A DNA stretch of 64,000 bases from Fibrobacter sp. UWT2 (GCF_900142545.1 NZ_FRBF01000002.1:124001-188000); one strand, 5' to 3'. Shown: positions 1-9,351, numbered from the stretch's first letter. Notes: generated from the letters alone by a model not told the origin. Numbers and translations are program-made.

Positions 1-1
1 G

Positions 2-541
2 GAGTTCATTTTCCAGCATTATTTCTTGTTGGGTTCTTCGCACCAGTACGTGCTTTCGGCAAAGGAAGCTCGTGAAAATCGCCGCTTCTATACGGACTTT
101 TCATGGGACGAGGCGGTGCGTGTTTGGCGACCGGAAAATATGCGTAACACCCTTTTTGAACGCAGGGTGATTGCCATGCAGTACCGAATGGTTTCCCTGT
201 GGGAAGTCGAAGAGGGGGGAGCTCCTCACGATGCCTTTATCAACCTGAATTCAAAGGCGCCTCTGCGTGGCTATGACGACAAGTGGACGACACACAACCT
301 GATGTCTTTTAGCGTGGAATACCGCTGGCCGGTGGACCGCTTGGTAGACGGCGTAATTTTTGACGAATATGCCCTGATTGCACCCAAGATCGATAAGTGG
401 AGCTTGGACCATTATTACAATTCGTGGGGCTTCGGTATCCGTGTTCGCCAGCCCGATCTTTATCTTTTCCGCCTGCAGTTCGGCTTCCATGGCTTGCACG
501 GCGTGAATATGATTATGACCATCGCTCCGGAATTCAAGTAA
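2..541 (+). CDS. Outer-membrane beta-barrel protein, C-terminal part (partial)
   Basis: The reading frame is open from the window edge, so the start lies upstream and about 180 residues are visible. The stretch with RGYDDKW followed some 20 residues later by EYRWPV resembles the last strands of Omp85/BamA-type or surface-antigen barrels, where an RGY motif is followed by alternating aromatic strands. The protein ends in alternating hydrophobic and polar residues with a phenylalanine next to last, as expected for outer-membrane insertion. It is probably an outer-membrane assembly factor or related barrel. The N-terminal domains that would separate BamA, TamA and a patatin-type barrel are outside the window. 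Confidence 0.55.
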   Translation, partial: EFIFQHYFLLGSSHQYVLSAKEARENRRFYTDFSWDEAVRVWRPENMRNTLFERRVIAMQYRMVSLWEVEEGGAPHDAFINLNSKAPLRGYDDKWTTHNLMSFSVEYRWPVDRLVDGVIFDEYALIAPKIDKWSLDHYYNSWGFGIRVRQPDLYLFRLQFGFHGLHGVNMIMTIAPEFK

Positions 542-584
542 TTTTCTATCTTTGTCCCTGTAAAATTTCAACAAGGACAAAAAT

Positions 585-2027
585 ATGCGTGATCAATTTG
601 AAAGCCCGCTCATCAAGCGTTATGCTAGCAAAGAAATGAGCTTCCTCTTCAGCCCCCAGTACAAGTTCCAGACCTGGCGCAAGCTGTGGATTTACCTCGC
701 TGAATCCGAAATGGAACTGGGTCTCCCGATTACGCAGGAACAGGTGGACGAACTCAAGGCTCATGCCACCGATATCAACTTTGAAGTCGCCGAAGAAGAA
801 GAAAAGCGCCGCCGTCACGACGTGATGAGCCACGTTTACGCTTACGGTGTGCAGTGCCCCAAGGCCAAGGGCATCATCCACCTCGGCGCAACTTCCGCTT
901 TCGTGGGTGACAACACCGACCTTATCCAGATGCAGCAGGGCCTCATCATGGTCCGCAAGCGCCTTTGCCGCGTGATGGACAAACTTTCCAAGTTTGCGAT
1001 GGAATACAAGGACATGGCCCAGCTCGGTGCCACGCACTTCCAGGCCGCCCAGCTCACGACTGTGGGTAAGCGCGCTTGCCTCTGGCTCCAGGACATGCTC
1101 ATCGACCTCGAAGAATTGAATTTCCTCATCGAAGTTCTCCCGTTCCGCGGCGTGAAGGGCACGACCGGTACGCAGGCCAGCTTCATGGACTTGTTCAATG
1201 GCGACGAAGAAAAGATTATGGAACTCGACCGCCGCGTGACCGCCAAGGCTGGCTTCAAGCGCGTGCTCACTATCACCGGTCAGACTTACACCCGTAAGTG
1301 GGACAACCGCGTGAACCAGGTGCTCAGCTCCATCGCTCAGTCTCTGCACAAGTTCGCTACCGACATGCGCCTCATGCAGGGTGTGAAGGAAGTCGAAGAA
1401 CCGTTCGAAAAGACCCAGATCGGCTCCAGCGCCATGGCTTACAAGCGTAACCCGATGCGCAGCGAACGCATTTGCTCCCTGGCCCGTTTCGTGATGGCCC
1501 AGGTGAACAGCACCGCCTTCACGCAGGCAACGCAGTGGTTCGAACGTACGCTTGACGACAGCGCCAACAAGCGCCTCGCTATTCCGGAAGCATTCCTTGC
1601 CATGGATGCCATGCTCATCATCGCTGAAAACGTGACCAACGGCCTCGTGGTTTACCCGAAGGTTATCGAAAAGCGCATCATGGCTGAACTCCCGTTCATG
1701 GCTACCGAAAACATCATCATGGAAGGCGTGAAGAATGGCGGCGACCGTCAGGAACTCCACGAAGAAATCCGCGTGATGTCTATGGAAGCAGGCAAGGTCG
1801 TGAAGGAACAGGGCAAGGACAACGACTTGCTCGAACGCGTCTTGAAGAACGAAAAGTTCCAGAAGCTCGGCATCACCGAAGCGAAGCTCAAGGAAATCCT
1901 CGACCTCCGCAAGTTCGTGGGTCGCGCTCCGGGACAGGTCGTGAAGTTTGTGACCGAAGAAGTCCGCCCGGCTATTGAAGCCATCGAAGGGTGGAGCAAT
2001 ATCGACGCCGGCGAACTGAAGGTGTAA
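585..2027 (+). CDS. purB: Adenylosuccinate lyase
   Basis: This 480-residue protein belongs to the fumarase/aspartase superfamily. It carries the superfamily signature [14 protein letters not shown] near residue 284 and a conserved THFQAAQ segment near residue 149. PurB removes fumarate from SAICAR and from adenylosuccinate, so it acts twice in purine synthesis in the cytoplasm. The length is typical. The ATG is preceded by AAGGA at a good distance. Its TAA stop begins the left arm of a large terminator-like inverted repeat. Other purine genes in the window (guaA, the transformylase part of purH) are distant and not co-transcribed. Confidence 0.96.
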   Translation: MRDQFESPLIKRYASKEMSFLFSPQYKFQTWRKLWIYLAESEMELGLPITQEQVDELKAHATDINFEVAEEEEKRRRHDVMSHVYAYGVQCPKAKGIIHLGATSAFVGDNTDLIQMQQGLIMVRKRLCRVMDKLSKFAMEYKDMAQLGATHFQAAQLTTVGKRACLWLQDMLIDLEELNFLIEVLPFRGVKGTTGTQASFMDLFNGDEEKIMELDRRVTAKAGFKRVLTITGQTYTRKWDNRVNQVLSSIAQSLHKFATDMRLMQGVKEVEEPFEKTQIGSSAMAYKRNPMRSERICSLARFVMAQVNSTAFTQATQWFERTLDDSANKRLAIPEAFLAMDAMLIIAENVTNGLVVYPKVIEKRIMAELPFMATENIIMEGVKNGGDRQELHEEIRVMSMEAGKVVKEQGKDNDLLERVLKNEKFQKLGITEAKLKEILDLRKFVGRAPGQVVKFVTEEVRPAIEAIEGWSNIDAGELKV

Positions 2028-2140
2028 AATCGCTTTATAACACATCGCAATACTTTGTCACGCGAGCTCTCGCTGTATGTTTTATACAGCTTCGGCTCGC
2101 GTTTCGCGTCTTGCTCGGTTCTAAAGCGATTTTTGTTTTT
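2026..2140 (+). terminator. Long nested terminator after purB
   Basis: A perfect 12-nt inverted repeat (AAAATCGCTTTA at 2026-2037, TAAAGCGATTTT at 2122-2133) starts inside the purB stop codon and is followed by a T-rich run. The 84 nt between the arms hold a second hairpin (2061-2103) related to the palindromic repeats seen elsewhere in the window. It reads as a simple terminator whose loop has received a repeat. Confidence 0.6.
2061..2103. repeat. Palindromic intergenic repeat, divergent member
   Basis: The hairpin has outer arms CGCGAGC/GCTCGCG and an inner stem GCTGTAT/ATACAGC with a four- to five-nt loop. The flanking words GCTCTCGC and GGCTCGCG resemble the ends of the 45-nt palindromes at 14584 and 18610. 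It sits inside the loop of the purB terminator. Confidence 0.5.
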
Positions 2141-2161
2141 AAAAAGGGCGCGTTATTCGTC

Positions 2162-2731
2162 TTAAAACATCTCGACGCAGGCGATCGCAATGCTGATGGG
2201 GTACATCAGTAGTCCCGCATAGATTCCGCCGAGCAAGTCATCGGCCATGACGCCCCATGCTCCGGGGAATTTTTCGAAACGGTGAATGCCAAGCGGCTTA
2301 AGGATGTCGAAAAAGCGGAAAAGACCGAACCCGATAAGAAGCACAATGGGACTGTCCAGTATAATGAAGGGGTTTACGAGTGCGAACGTCATGAAGATTC
2401 CGCAGACTTCGTCTATCACGATCCAGCCGGGATCTTCGGTACCCGTATCCTTCATCGCCTTGTTCACGAAGGGGATTGCCCCGAAAAAGACGATGACCGC
2501 TGCAATAAAGAATAAAGGATTGAAGTGTATGTCGCCAAATATCTTTAGCGCTAGAATGGCCATGGGGTAGGCGACAATTGCCGCAGCCAAGCTTCCCATG
2601 GTGCCCGGAGCCTTCGGGCTCATGCCTGAACCAAAGAATGTGGTGACCACTATAGACAAGAAATCGGTGCCCCGCCATTCGTGGGGCACTCGCTTTTTAC
2701 CATATTTTTCTTTAAGTTCCTCGCGGTTCAC
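2162..2731 (-). CDS. pgpA: Phosphatidylglycerophosphatase A
   Basis: This 189-residue membrane protein shows the PgpA hallmarks in order: KAPGTMGSLAA near residue 40, DPGWIVIDEVCG near residue 100, FRFFDILKP near 140 and GVMADDLLGG near 160. PgpA dephosphorylates phosphatidylglycerophosphate to phosphatidylglycerol in the inner membrane. Four hydrophobic stretches are visible. The gene follows a 68-residue acidic protein gene with a 6-nt gap, so the two are probably one operon. It converges on purB across the nested terminator. Confidence 0.9.
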   Translation of the reverse strand: MNREELKEKYGKKRVPHEWRGTDFLSIVVTTFFGSGMSPKAPGTMGSLAAAIVAYPMAILALKIFGDIHFNPLFFIAAVIVFFGAIPFVNKAMKDTGTEDPGWIVIDEVCGIFMTFALVNPFIILDSPIVLLIGFGLFRFFDILKPLGIHRFEKFPGAWGVMADDLLGGIYAGLLMYPISIAIACVEMF

Positions 2732-2737
2732 GAGAAA

Positions 2738-2944
2738 TTAGTTATCCTCGTATTCGGAGCTGCCCCAGCCGTCGAGGTCACCTGCAGCACGGCCAAGAGT
2801 TGCACCGCCGAGGATTTCGTCGATGCCCTTGTCTTCGGAATCGTCGTCCTCTTCGTCGAAGATGGAAGTTTCTTCCATTTCAAGGTCGTCGTTCGGAATG
2901 ATCGGATCGTCATCCAGCGCGTTCTTGCTCTTCTTTCCAGCCAT
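2738..2944 (-). CDS. Small acidic protein of unknown function
   Basis: This 68-residue protein has a lysine-containing start (MAGKKSKN) followed by a strongly acidic body with runs of Asp and Glu and no cysteine, signal peptide or membrane segment. AGGAG stands in front of the ATG, supporting translation. It is 6 nt upstream of pgpA in the same direction. I do not recognise a family. The composition suggests a largely disordered protein. Confidence 0.7.
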   Translation of the reverse strand: MAGKKSKNALDDDPIIPNDDLEMEETSIFDEEDDDSEDKGIDEILGGATLGRAAGDLDGWGSSEYEDN

Positions 2945-3071
2945 ATTTTCTCCTTGCTAAAGGCGTTTTCGTATTCTTTATCGCTATATTATAAAATTTT
3001 TTGTAAAAAAGGAGATTTTTTTCAAAAAAAGTGAAAAAAAATCATTTTTTTGTACAAAATGTCCTAATTTG

Positions 3072-4883
3072 CTATAAATGGCCGTATTTAGGCTTCTTGA
3101 TTTTGCTCAAATTGCGGCAGGTCAGCACAAACGAAGTCCGGCTTCCTGTTCTATTGAGGAACTTTACTGCGACAATCAATTTGCAAGAATAAATGGTCAT
3201 GGCGCAATCTATAGGGATTTTTTGTTCCTCCGTGTCAAGCATGGCCTGTCGTAGCATGGCGCGTTCTTCTGGGAATTTGTCAATAAATTCGCTAATGATT
3301 TGCTCATGCGTTCTAGCGCCGATGGATGCCATGAAGTCAGAGAAGGCTTTGTTTGTATAAATGAACTGGAACCTCCCGTCGATCAGTTCGAACAGGGCGG
3401 TTGGCATAAAGTTGATTATCGTATTGCGGTTAATAATCAGGGGACAGTTGTCCAAAAGGTTCACGGTCCCTATCGTATCGTAGTATTTCTTGAGTTCTGA
3501 TGGCTCGCTTACTTCATATCCGCAATACTTTTCCCTGTTGTTCTGATATTCTTCGACAGGCATGGGCTTACCAAAATAGTACCCCTGGATAATTTCGCAG
3601 CCGATCATTTTAAGGTATTCATACTGTTCCTTGGTTTCGACGCCTTCGGCAAGCGTATGGATGCCGAGTTTCTTGGCCATGTCGACAATCGAGGCGATAA
3701 TGAGCTTGGATTTTGGGTTTGTGTCGAGTGTACGCAAAAAACTCATGTCGATTTTCAATAGATCGAAATCGTAGGACTGCAGGTTGCCGAATGAGCTGAA
3801 ACCTGAACCAAAGTCGTCAAGCCAAACCTCGTAGCCGTCGGCCCTAAAAGCTTTAATGGTCTCGGCAAGGTTTGTATTTTGCGACGGAAAGGCGCTTTCG
3901 GTGACTTCTAGGTTCAGATACTTTTTGGGGATGTTGTACTTGGCGACCGCATCGTCAACAATTTTTTTGATATCACTGAGTTCAAAATCCAGTCGTGACA
4001 GGTTTACTGAAACGGGTTCGTAGGCGTACCCGCTATCCATGTCGTCGCGAATGTCTTTGCAAGCCTGTTCGATAATAAGAGCATCCAGCCTGTGAATCAG
4101 GTGGAATTTTTCAAAAATTTCGATAAAAATGAATGGCGGAATGATGCCGCGCACGGGGTCTATCCAGCGGGCGAGGGCTTCGTAACCACAGACTTTGCCT
4201 GTAAGTGCTCGAACAACGGGCTGATAAAAAACCTTGAAGTATCCTTTTTCGAACGCCTCTTCAAAATGCTCCAGCACATATTGCTGCTGTTCATGTTTCT
4301 TGTTGAGTTCGTCGTCGAAAACGGCATATTCTTTGTTGAACATCCCATGAATTTCGCGACAGGCAAGAGAGGCTCTGTCCATCATCACGATGGGTTTTTG
4401 CGGAGTTCCGTCAGCAACGTAAATACCGGCCTTAATTTGGTTGCGTAGTCCGCCTTCAAAGCGGCCCATCACCAGGTTCAATTCTTTGACTCGGGTGGCG
4501 ATATCTTCAACGGTAAGATTCAAGCTAATGACGACCAGGTGGTCTGCCCCGGCGCGTAAAACGGTTTCTCCTTCGAAAAGCCCCTTGAGCACGTCCCTGA
4601 ATTTGCAAAGGTAGGTGTTTCCGCCCGGGTAAGAAAATCTTTGGTTAATGGTCTTGAAGTTCATTACGTTAAAGAACGTAATGGTCGATTTGTGAAGCGG
4701 GTAAAAATTAGGGTCTTTTTGAGTTTGAGCAAAAAACCACGCCACAAGGTCCAGACCGGTTATGGGGTCGACTTTTTCGGGCTTTGGAAAAGCGGAGCCA
4801 CCAGGACCTGGCCCACCTGCATATTGAGGGGGATTTGCTCCATTTGGAGGTGTCATATTGGGACCACCTTGCATCACTACCAT
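3072..4883 (-). CDS. EAL-domain cyclic-di-GMP phosphodiesterase with degenerate GGDEF domain
   Basis: This 603-residue protein starts with a Gly/Pro/Asn-rich tail, then a GGDEF-like domain (about residues 40-195) whose signature is degraded to RAGADHL, so it should not make c-di-GMP. An EAL domain follows (about 205-450) with YEALAR, VNLSR, LEVTES, LDDFGSG, LKID, AEGVET and the closing QGYYFGKPMP, the set expected of an active phosphodiesterase. The last 130 residues look PAS-like. No membrane segment is seen, so it is probably cytoplasmic. AGGAG precedes the chosen ATG. An AT-rich gap of about 125 nt separates it from the neighbouring small acidic gene. Confidence 0.88.
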   Translation of the reverse strand: MVVMQGGPNMTPPNGANPPQYAGGPGPGGSAFPKPEKVDPITGLDLVAWFFAQTQKDPNFYPLHKSTITFFNVMNFKTINQRFSYPGGNTYLCKFRDVLKGLFEGETVLRAGADHLVVISLNLTVEDIATRVKELNLVMGRFEGGLRNQIKAGIYVADGTPQKPIVMMDRASLACREIHGMFNKEYAVFDDELNKKHEQQQYVLEHFEEAFEKGYFKVFYQPVVRALTGKVCGYEALARWIDPVRGIIPPFIFIEIFEKFHLIHRLDALIIEQACKDIRDDMDSGYAYEPVSVNLSRLDFELSDIKKIVDDAVAKYNIPKKYLNLEVTESAFPSQNTNLAETIKAFRADGYEVWLDDFGSGFSSFGNLQSYDFDLLKIDMSFLRTLDTNPKSKLIIASIVDMAKKLGIHTLAEGVETKEQYEYLKMIGCEIIQGYYFGKPMPVEEYQNNREKYCGYEVSEPSELKKYYDTIGTVNLLDNCPLIINRNTIINFMPTALFELIDGRFQFIYTNKAFSDFMASIGARTHEQIISEFIDKFPEERAMLRQAMLDTEEQKIPIDCAMTIYSCKLIVAVKFLNRTGSRTSFVLTCRNLSKIKKPKYGHL

Positions 4884-4925
4884 TTTCTCCTGTATTATAT
4901 CGTCAATTTAACTAAAGAAAACAGG

Positions 4926-4960
4926 AAAAGGGACTTTCCCTTGAAAAAAGTCCCGTTTTA
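4926..4960 (-). terminator. Terminator downstream of the UPF0340 gene
   Basis: Stem GGGACTTT (4930-4937) pairs with AAAGTCCC (4947-4954) over a 9-nt loop, with T-runs on both sides. It lies just past the stop of the gene ending at 5012 and before the start of the EAL gene. Confidence 0.6.
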
Positions 4961-5011
4961 TTACGATTTTCTTACTCCAATTTGGAATATTCGGATTATT
5001 TGTCCCGCTTT

Positions 5012-5611
5012 TTAGAATTTCGGGTAGCCGTCCTTGAGACTTTCGTCATAGTGGGCGCGTTCTCCGCCGATGAATTTGGGGCGGGTGCGGGCGGCAATCA
5101 GGATTGCCTTGCCGACATGCGTCTGCTGCATGTGCAGGGGGACAGCGACTTCTTTCAGGTGCATGCCGATGAGCGTTCCACCGATGTCGAGCCCCGCATC
5201 TGCCTTGATATGCTCGATGGCGACCGGATGCTCGAATGCGCTGTAGCAGGCCGTAGCAAAAGAACCGCCTGCCTTGGGCTGCGGCACCACGTTCACGATT
5301 TCGGCGAAGGGGACTGCGGCGTGCTCGACGATGATGGCTCGGTTTAGGTGCTCGCAGCACTGCGCCGCGATGTAGATGCCGAGTGGCTTGAAAACGGACG
5401 AGAGCCCTTCGAGAATCGCCTTGCCGATTTCGGGCACGGAATGGCTACCGATGTCGTTTCCGAGCGTGGAACTCGTGCTGCAACCGATAACCACAATATT
5501 GCCCGCCGTGAGGTGAGCCTTTTCCACAAGTTCCTTCGCGGCGTTCATCGCGTCGTTACGAATCTGCTCGACAATGTTCTTGTCGTCTATTTCGTATGTA
5601 ATGCCAGCCAT
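5012..5611 (-). CDS. UPF0340 (YwlG/TIGR01440) family protein
   Basis: This 199-residue protein contains GCSTSSTLGNDIG near residue 43, AAQCCEHLNRA near residue 82 and a closing segment ARTRPKFIGGERAHY, which together identify the conserved UPF0340/DUF436 family. The biochemical role of the family is not known to me. It is soluble, without signal peptide, and full length. It is followed by a terminator. Upstream is a 213-nt gap full of palindromic repeats that separates it from guaA. Confidence 0.85.
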   Translation of the reverse strand: MAGITYEIDDKNIVEQIRNDAMNAAKELVEKAHLTAGNIVVIGCSTSSTLGNDIGSHSVPEIGKAILEGLSSVFKPLGIYIAAQCCEHLNRAIIVEHAAVPFAEIVNVVPQPKAGGSFATACYSAFEHPVAIEHIKADAGLDIGGTLIGMHLKEVAVPLHMQQTHVGKAILIAARTRPKFIGGERAHYDESLKDGYPKF

Positions 5612-5684
5612 ATTAATTTACTCCCATTGCGGCGAAGCTCGCCTTACTGACGCTTACGCCTACGGCTTCAGCGTCTGCTTGTTC

Positions 5685-5730
5685 GCCTCGGTCATAAAAA
5701 TGAGCAAGCTCATTTTTGCGACACTCGGCT
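5685..5730. repeat. Palindromic repeat, guaA-side copy 1
   Basis: Conserved arms GCCTCGG and CACTCGGCT enclose an inner stem AAAAATGAGC/GCTCATTTTT. The second copy at 5780-5825 has the same arms with a different inner stem. Both lie in the gap between guaA and the UPF0340 gene. Confidence 0.6.
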
Positions 5731-5779
5731 CCGCGCTACTCCCACGGCGCTTTCACTTTGTTCAAGCGCGTGTTCGCGC

Positions 5780-5825
5780 GCCTCGGCTATGAAAACATGC
5801 GAGCATGTTTTCGCAGCACTCGGCT
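5780..5825. repeat. Palindromic repeat, guaA-side copy 2, abutting the guaA stop
   Basis: Arms GCCTCGG and CACTCGGCT enclose the stem GAAAACATGC/GCATGTTTTC with a 2-nt loop. The element ends exactly at the guaA stop codon. Its arms match copy 1 while its stem is different. Confidence 0.6.
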
Positions 5826-7660
5826 TACTCCCACTCAATAGTTCCGGGGGGCTTGTGGGTCACGTCGTACCACAGGCTGCCAGCACCTTCGGCTTCGAAC
5901 TTGCGCCAGAGACCGGCGAGCATTCCCTGGTCGATTTCGGCGAAGTTTGCCGTCATGGCTTCGGTGGAGTTCACCGGGCGCATCACGATGCAGGGCTTAT
6001 TTGCCGTGCGGAGCGGAACGAGTACGACCGGCATCTGCCAAATCTTTTCGTACAAGTCGTTTGCCTGCAGGAATTCGGTGCAGATGTTGTCGAACTTGCG
6101 GAGTGTATCGAAGTTTTCGCGGGTGGCGTACTGTTCGACAAGCTTCGGATCTTCGTCGGCGACGCTGCCAATCTGGTAGATGACGCGGTTGATTGCCTTG
6201 AAGCGGTTGGCAAGTTCGGTCGAGAACTTTTCGCAATCCTTCCAGGAAAGGCCTGGAGTGGTGATGAGGAACGGCTGTGCGTAAGTACGGCCGTCGCCCT
6301 GCACGCCCACGCTCTTGATGGGGAGCAGGCGGCCTGCAATGTTGTTTGCCTTCAGGTAGTCGGCGAGGCTGTTGCCTGCGGTGTCCTTCACATCTTCGAA
6401 CTTGACCATGTCATCGGAGAGCTTGCCTTCGCTGCAGAGCAGGCGAACGCCGAGGCCCGGACCCGGGAACGGGTGACGCCACACGAGGTTGTGCGGAATG
6501 CCGAGTTCTTCGCCGAGGGCGCGGACTTCGTCCTTGTACAGGTCGGCGAGCGGTTCGAGCACGAGGCCCTTTTCCATGAGGTCCAAAACTTCTTGCACGC
6601 GGTTGTGGTGCGTCTTGATCTTGTCGGCGTTCTTGGTGCCGCCGCTTTCGATGGTGTCGGGGTAGATGGTTCCCTGAGCCATCATCCACTGGTTCGGATC
6701 GAGGTTGAGCTTCGCCATTTCCTCGTCCTTCACTGTCAGGAATTCCTTGCCGATGATGCCGCGCTTGGTTTCCGGAGCGGTCACGCCCTTGAGCTTTGCA
6801 AGGAAGTGCTCGCTAGCGTCGCGCACCTTGAGGTTGTTCATGCCTTCCTTTGTGAGGAAGTCCATAATCTTTTGGGATTCGCCGAGGCGCATCATGCCGT
6901 TATCTACGTGCAGGCCCAAGACCTTTTCCGGTCCGAGCACGCGGTTCAGGAGCACGAATGCTACGGTGGAGTCCACACCGCCTGACACGAGCAGGAACAC
7001 CTTGCGGTCCTTGACCTGATCCTTGATGCGCTGCGTGATGAGCGGCAGGTAGCTCTTCATGTTCCAAGTCTTCTTCGCGCCCGTGAAGTCGATGAAGTTT
7101 TCGAGCAACTTCATGCCGAACTTGCTGTGCGTGACTTCCGGGTGGAACTGGATGCCGAAAATCTGGCGTTCGGGCTTGTCGCTATCGAAGGCGACAGCGG
7201 CGATTTCGCAGTCCTTGGTGCTGGCCACAATCTTGTAGCCCTCGGGGAGCTTCGTCACCTGGTCGCCGTGGCTCATCCACATGGGAGAGGCTTTCGGGAG
7301 GTCCTTCAAAATCGGGCACTTTTCGTCGCCCACGATAAGGTCGGCGATGCCATATTCCTTGACCTTGCCCGGTTCAACGTGACCGCCCAACTGCTGGGCG
7401 ATGAGTTGGTGACCGTAGCAGATGCCAAGCTTCGGCACCGGGAGGTCCAAAATTTCGGGATTGTATTCCGGGGCGTCGGCCGCATACACGCTAGAGGGGC
7501 CACCACTGTAAATGATTCCCTTCACGCCTTCCAGTTCAGAAACCGGAGCGGCAGGGGAGTGGATTTCGGTAAACACGCCCAAACGGCGCACACGGTTCGC
7601 AATCAGGTGGGCGTACTGCCCGCCAAAGTCCAAAACGGCAATCGTATCAACGTTTTTCAT
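5825..7660 (-). CDS. guaA: GMP synthase (glutamine-hydrolysing)
   Basis: The protein is 611 residues from the ATG chosen here; a TTG three codons earlier is the alternative. The glutamine amidotransferase domain comes first, with nucleophile motif GICYGHQ near residue 80 and FHPEVTHS near 170. The ATP pyrophosphatase domain has the SGGVDST P-loop near 227 and HPFPGPGLGVR near 390. The C-terminal dimerisation domain ends in KPPGTIEWE. It converts XMP to GMP. It is about 90 residues longer than the E. coli enzyme, mainly through extra sequence around residues 400-450. No purine riboswitch is visible in the 19-nt gap to pepA. Confidence 0.95.
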   Translation of the reverse strand: MKNVDTIAVLDFGGQYAHLIANRVRRLGVFTEIHSPAAPVSELEGVKGIIYSGGPSSVYAADAPEYNPEILDLPVPKLGICYGHQLIAQQLGGHVEPGKVKEYGIADLIVGDEKCPILKDLPKASPMWMSHGDQVTKLPEGYKIVASTKDCEIAAVAFDSDKPERQIFGIQFHPEVTHSKFGMKLLENFIDFTGAKKTWNMKSYLPLITQRIKDQVKDRKVFLLVSGGVDSTVAFVLLNRVLGPEKVLGLHVDNGMMRLGESQKIMDFLTKEGMNNLKVRDASEHFLAKLKGVTAPETKRGIIGKEFLTVKDEEMAKLNLDPNQWMMAQGTIYPDTIESGGTKNADKIKTHHNRVQEVLDLMEKGLVLEPLADLYKDEVRALGEELGIPHNLVWRHPFPGPGLGVRLLCSEGKLSDDMVKFEDVKDTAGNSLADYLKANNIAGRLLPIKSVGVQGDGRTYAQPFLITTPGLSWKDCEKFSTELANRFKAINRVIYQIGSVADEDPKLVEQYATRENFDTLRKFDNICTEFLQANDLYEKIWQMPVVLVPLRTANKPCIVMRPVNSTEAMTANFAEIDQGMLAGLWRKFEAEGAGSLWYDVTHKPPGTIEWE

Positions 7661-7679
7661 ACAATCCAAAAATAGAAAT

Positions 7680-9146
7680 TTATTCTGCGGAGCTCATTTC
7701 GCGGGCGAGTTCAATCAGCGTCTGTACGCCAAAGCCGGTGGCACCATATTCAGTGTACTTCCACTTCTTATCGACGAAAGCGGTACCGGCAATGTCCCAG
7801 TGCGTCCAGGCGGTGTTTTCGGGCACGAATTCCTGGAGGAAGAGTGCTGCAGAAATGGCGCCAGCGTCGCTACCCGTATTCTTGAGGTCGGCGAACTTGT
7901 CCTTGAGGGCGTCGGCGTATTCTTCTTCGAGCGGCATGCTCCAGAACTTTTCGCAGCAGGCTTCGCCGCAGTTGATCACCTTGAGGCCAAGATCGTCATC
8001 GTTGCTGAAGAATCCCGTGACTGCATAACCGAGGGCGCGGACCATGGCGCCCGTAAGGGTGGCGAGGTCCACAATGTGCGTTGCGCCGATGAGGCCGGCT
8101 TCGGCAAGTCCGTCGGAGAGAACCAGACGGCCTTCGGCGTCGGTGTTGTCGACCATGACGGTCTTGCCGTTCTTCGCGGTAAAGATGTCGCCCGGCAGCA
8201 CCGACTTATTGCCAATGGCGTTTTCGGCGAGGCAGCAGACGGCGCTCACGCGAATCGGGAGCTTGAGGGTGGCGATAGCCTGGATGGCGGCGAGCGCGGT
8301 CGCAGCTCCACTCATGTCGCTGATCATTTCGGGCATGGATTTAGGCGGTTTCAGGCAGAGGCCACCGGTATCGAAAGTAAGGCCCTTGCCGACAATCACC
8401 AAATGGTCCTTGGAGGTACGCTTGGCGGGCTTGTATTCGAGCGTAATCATGTGCGGCTCGTGAGAGCTGCCTTTACCGACTGTCACGTGGCCCATGAAGC
8501 CTTCCTTTTCGAGCTGCTTCATGTTGCGAACCTTGATGCTCAAGCCTTCGGTGTACTTGGCGACGGTCTTTGCGCGTTCCACGAATTCGGCGGGGTAGAG
8601 GTCCGAAGCACTTGTGTTGATCAGGTTCTTGGCGAGCGTCACGGCCTTCTGTTCCACAGCCACGTCTTCGGCGATTTTCTTGAAATCCTTGACATGTTCG
8701 CCGGCGACGATTTCGTAGGTCACCAGGAAGTTCGGCTTTTGCTTGCTCTTGTAGGCATCGAACTTGTAGTCAGCGTAATGCAGGCCGTGCAAAATGGCCT
8801 TGAACTGTTCATCGGCTGCATCGGCGAGGAACAGGCTCACGGTGGCAATCTGCTTCTTCATGGCGCGCTTCGCCAGGCGGTAGGCTGCCATACGCAGGTG
8901 GTCGAGGGCGGAAAGGCCGCGTTCCTTGGCTGCGTCTACAAAGAAGGTGTTGCAGCCGTCGATTTCGAGATATTCCAAATCTTCGAACGGGCCGTCATTC
9001 ATGCCCTTGAGAATGGTATCGACCTGTTCTTCGCCTTCTTCGGTAAGAACGGTGGAAAATTGAATAGACTGCTTGACAAAAAAGAGGGCGTAAGCCTTGT
9101 TGTCAGTGTTTTTGAGATTTTCAGAGGAAACGATATTCAGATTCAT
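7680..9146 (-). CDS. pepA: Leucyl aminopeptidase (M17)
   Basis: This 488-residue cytosolic metallopeptidase carries [12 protein letters not shown] (metal-binding Lys and Asp) near residue 252 and the family signature NTDAEGRL near residue 333, the latter with the catalytic Arg and metal ligands. The N-terminal domain is the usual variable M17 type. It releases N-terminal amino acids from peptides. It lies 19 nt upstream of guaA in the same direction, so the two could share a transcript. A heptanucleotide tandem array lies just upstream of the start. Confidence 0.94.
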   Translation of the reverse strand: MNLNIVSSENLKNTDNKAYALFFVKQSIQFSTVLTEEGEEQVDTILKGMNDGPFEDLEYLEIDGCNTFFVDAAKERGLSALDHLRMAAYRLAKRAMKKQIATVSLFLADAADEQFKAILHGLHYADYKFDAYKSKQKPNFLVTYEIVAGEHVKDFKKIAEDVAVEQKAVTLAKNLINTSASDLYPAEFVERAKTVAKYTEGLSIKVRNMKQLEKEGFMGHVTVGKGSSHEPHMITLEYKPAKRTSKDHLVIVGKGLTFDTGGLCLKPPKSMPEMISDMSGAATALAAIQAIATLKLPIRVSAVCCLAENAIGNKSVLPGDIFTAKNGKTVMVDNTDAEGRLVLSDGLAEAGLIGATHIVDLATLTGAMVRALGYAVTGFFSNDDDLGLKVINCGEACCEKFWSMPLEEEYADALKDKFADLKNTGSDAGAISAALFLQEFVPENTAWTHWDIAGTAFVDKKWKYTEYGATGFGVQTLIELAREMSSAE

Positions 9147-9164
9147 GCCTTAAATGTAGTAAAT

Positions 9165-9248
9165 GTAGGAAGTAGGCGGTAGGAAGTAGACAGTAGGCAG
9201 TAGGAAGTAGACGGTAGGAAGTAGGCAGTAGGAAGTCGGAAGTAGGTT
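9165..9248. repeat. Heptanucleotide tandem array, 12 units
   Basis: Twelve exact 7-nt units of the forms GTAGGAA, GTAGGCA, GTAGACA and close variants stand head to tail. The same unit recurs at 18519 and 41659. The array lies between the divergent pepA and the outer-membrane protein gene. Confidence 0.9.
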
Positions 9249-9322
9249 GGATTATGCTTCGGGTTCTTGGTGACGCTTGATACCTTTTTATTGTCACCTC
9301 GTCACTTTTTTGGGGAGTCCTT

Positions 9323-9351
9323 TTGCAATTTAAATGAAAAAATGCTATAAT
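9323..9351 (+). promoter_or_regulatory. Sigma-70-type promoter for the outer-membrane protein gene
   Basis: TTGCAA at 9323-9328 and TATAAT at 9346-9351 are separated by exactly 17 nt. The start codon at 9377 is 25 nt downstream of the -10 box, with GGAGG between. Confidence 0.7.

Noticed and set aside
546-2045. A 499-codon frame opposite purB
   Set aside because: It is an antisense shadow of an unmistakable adenylosuccinate lyase.
2990-3060. Terminator of the EAL gene in the A/T-rich gap
   Set aside because: The stretch has poly-A and poly-T runs that can pair weakly, but no GC stem, so I do not call it.
7661-7679. Purine riboswitch before guaA
   Set aside because: The gap is 19 nt and follows pepA directly.
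9165-9248. CRISPR array
   Set aside because: The units are 7 nt and contiguous with no spacers, and no cas genes are present.
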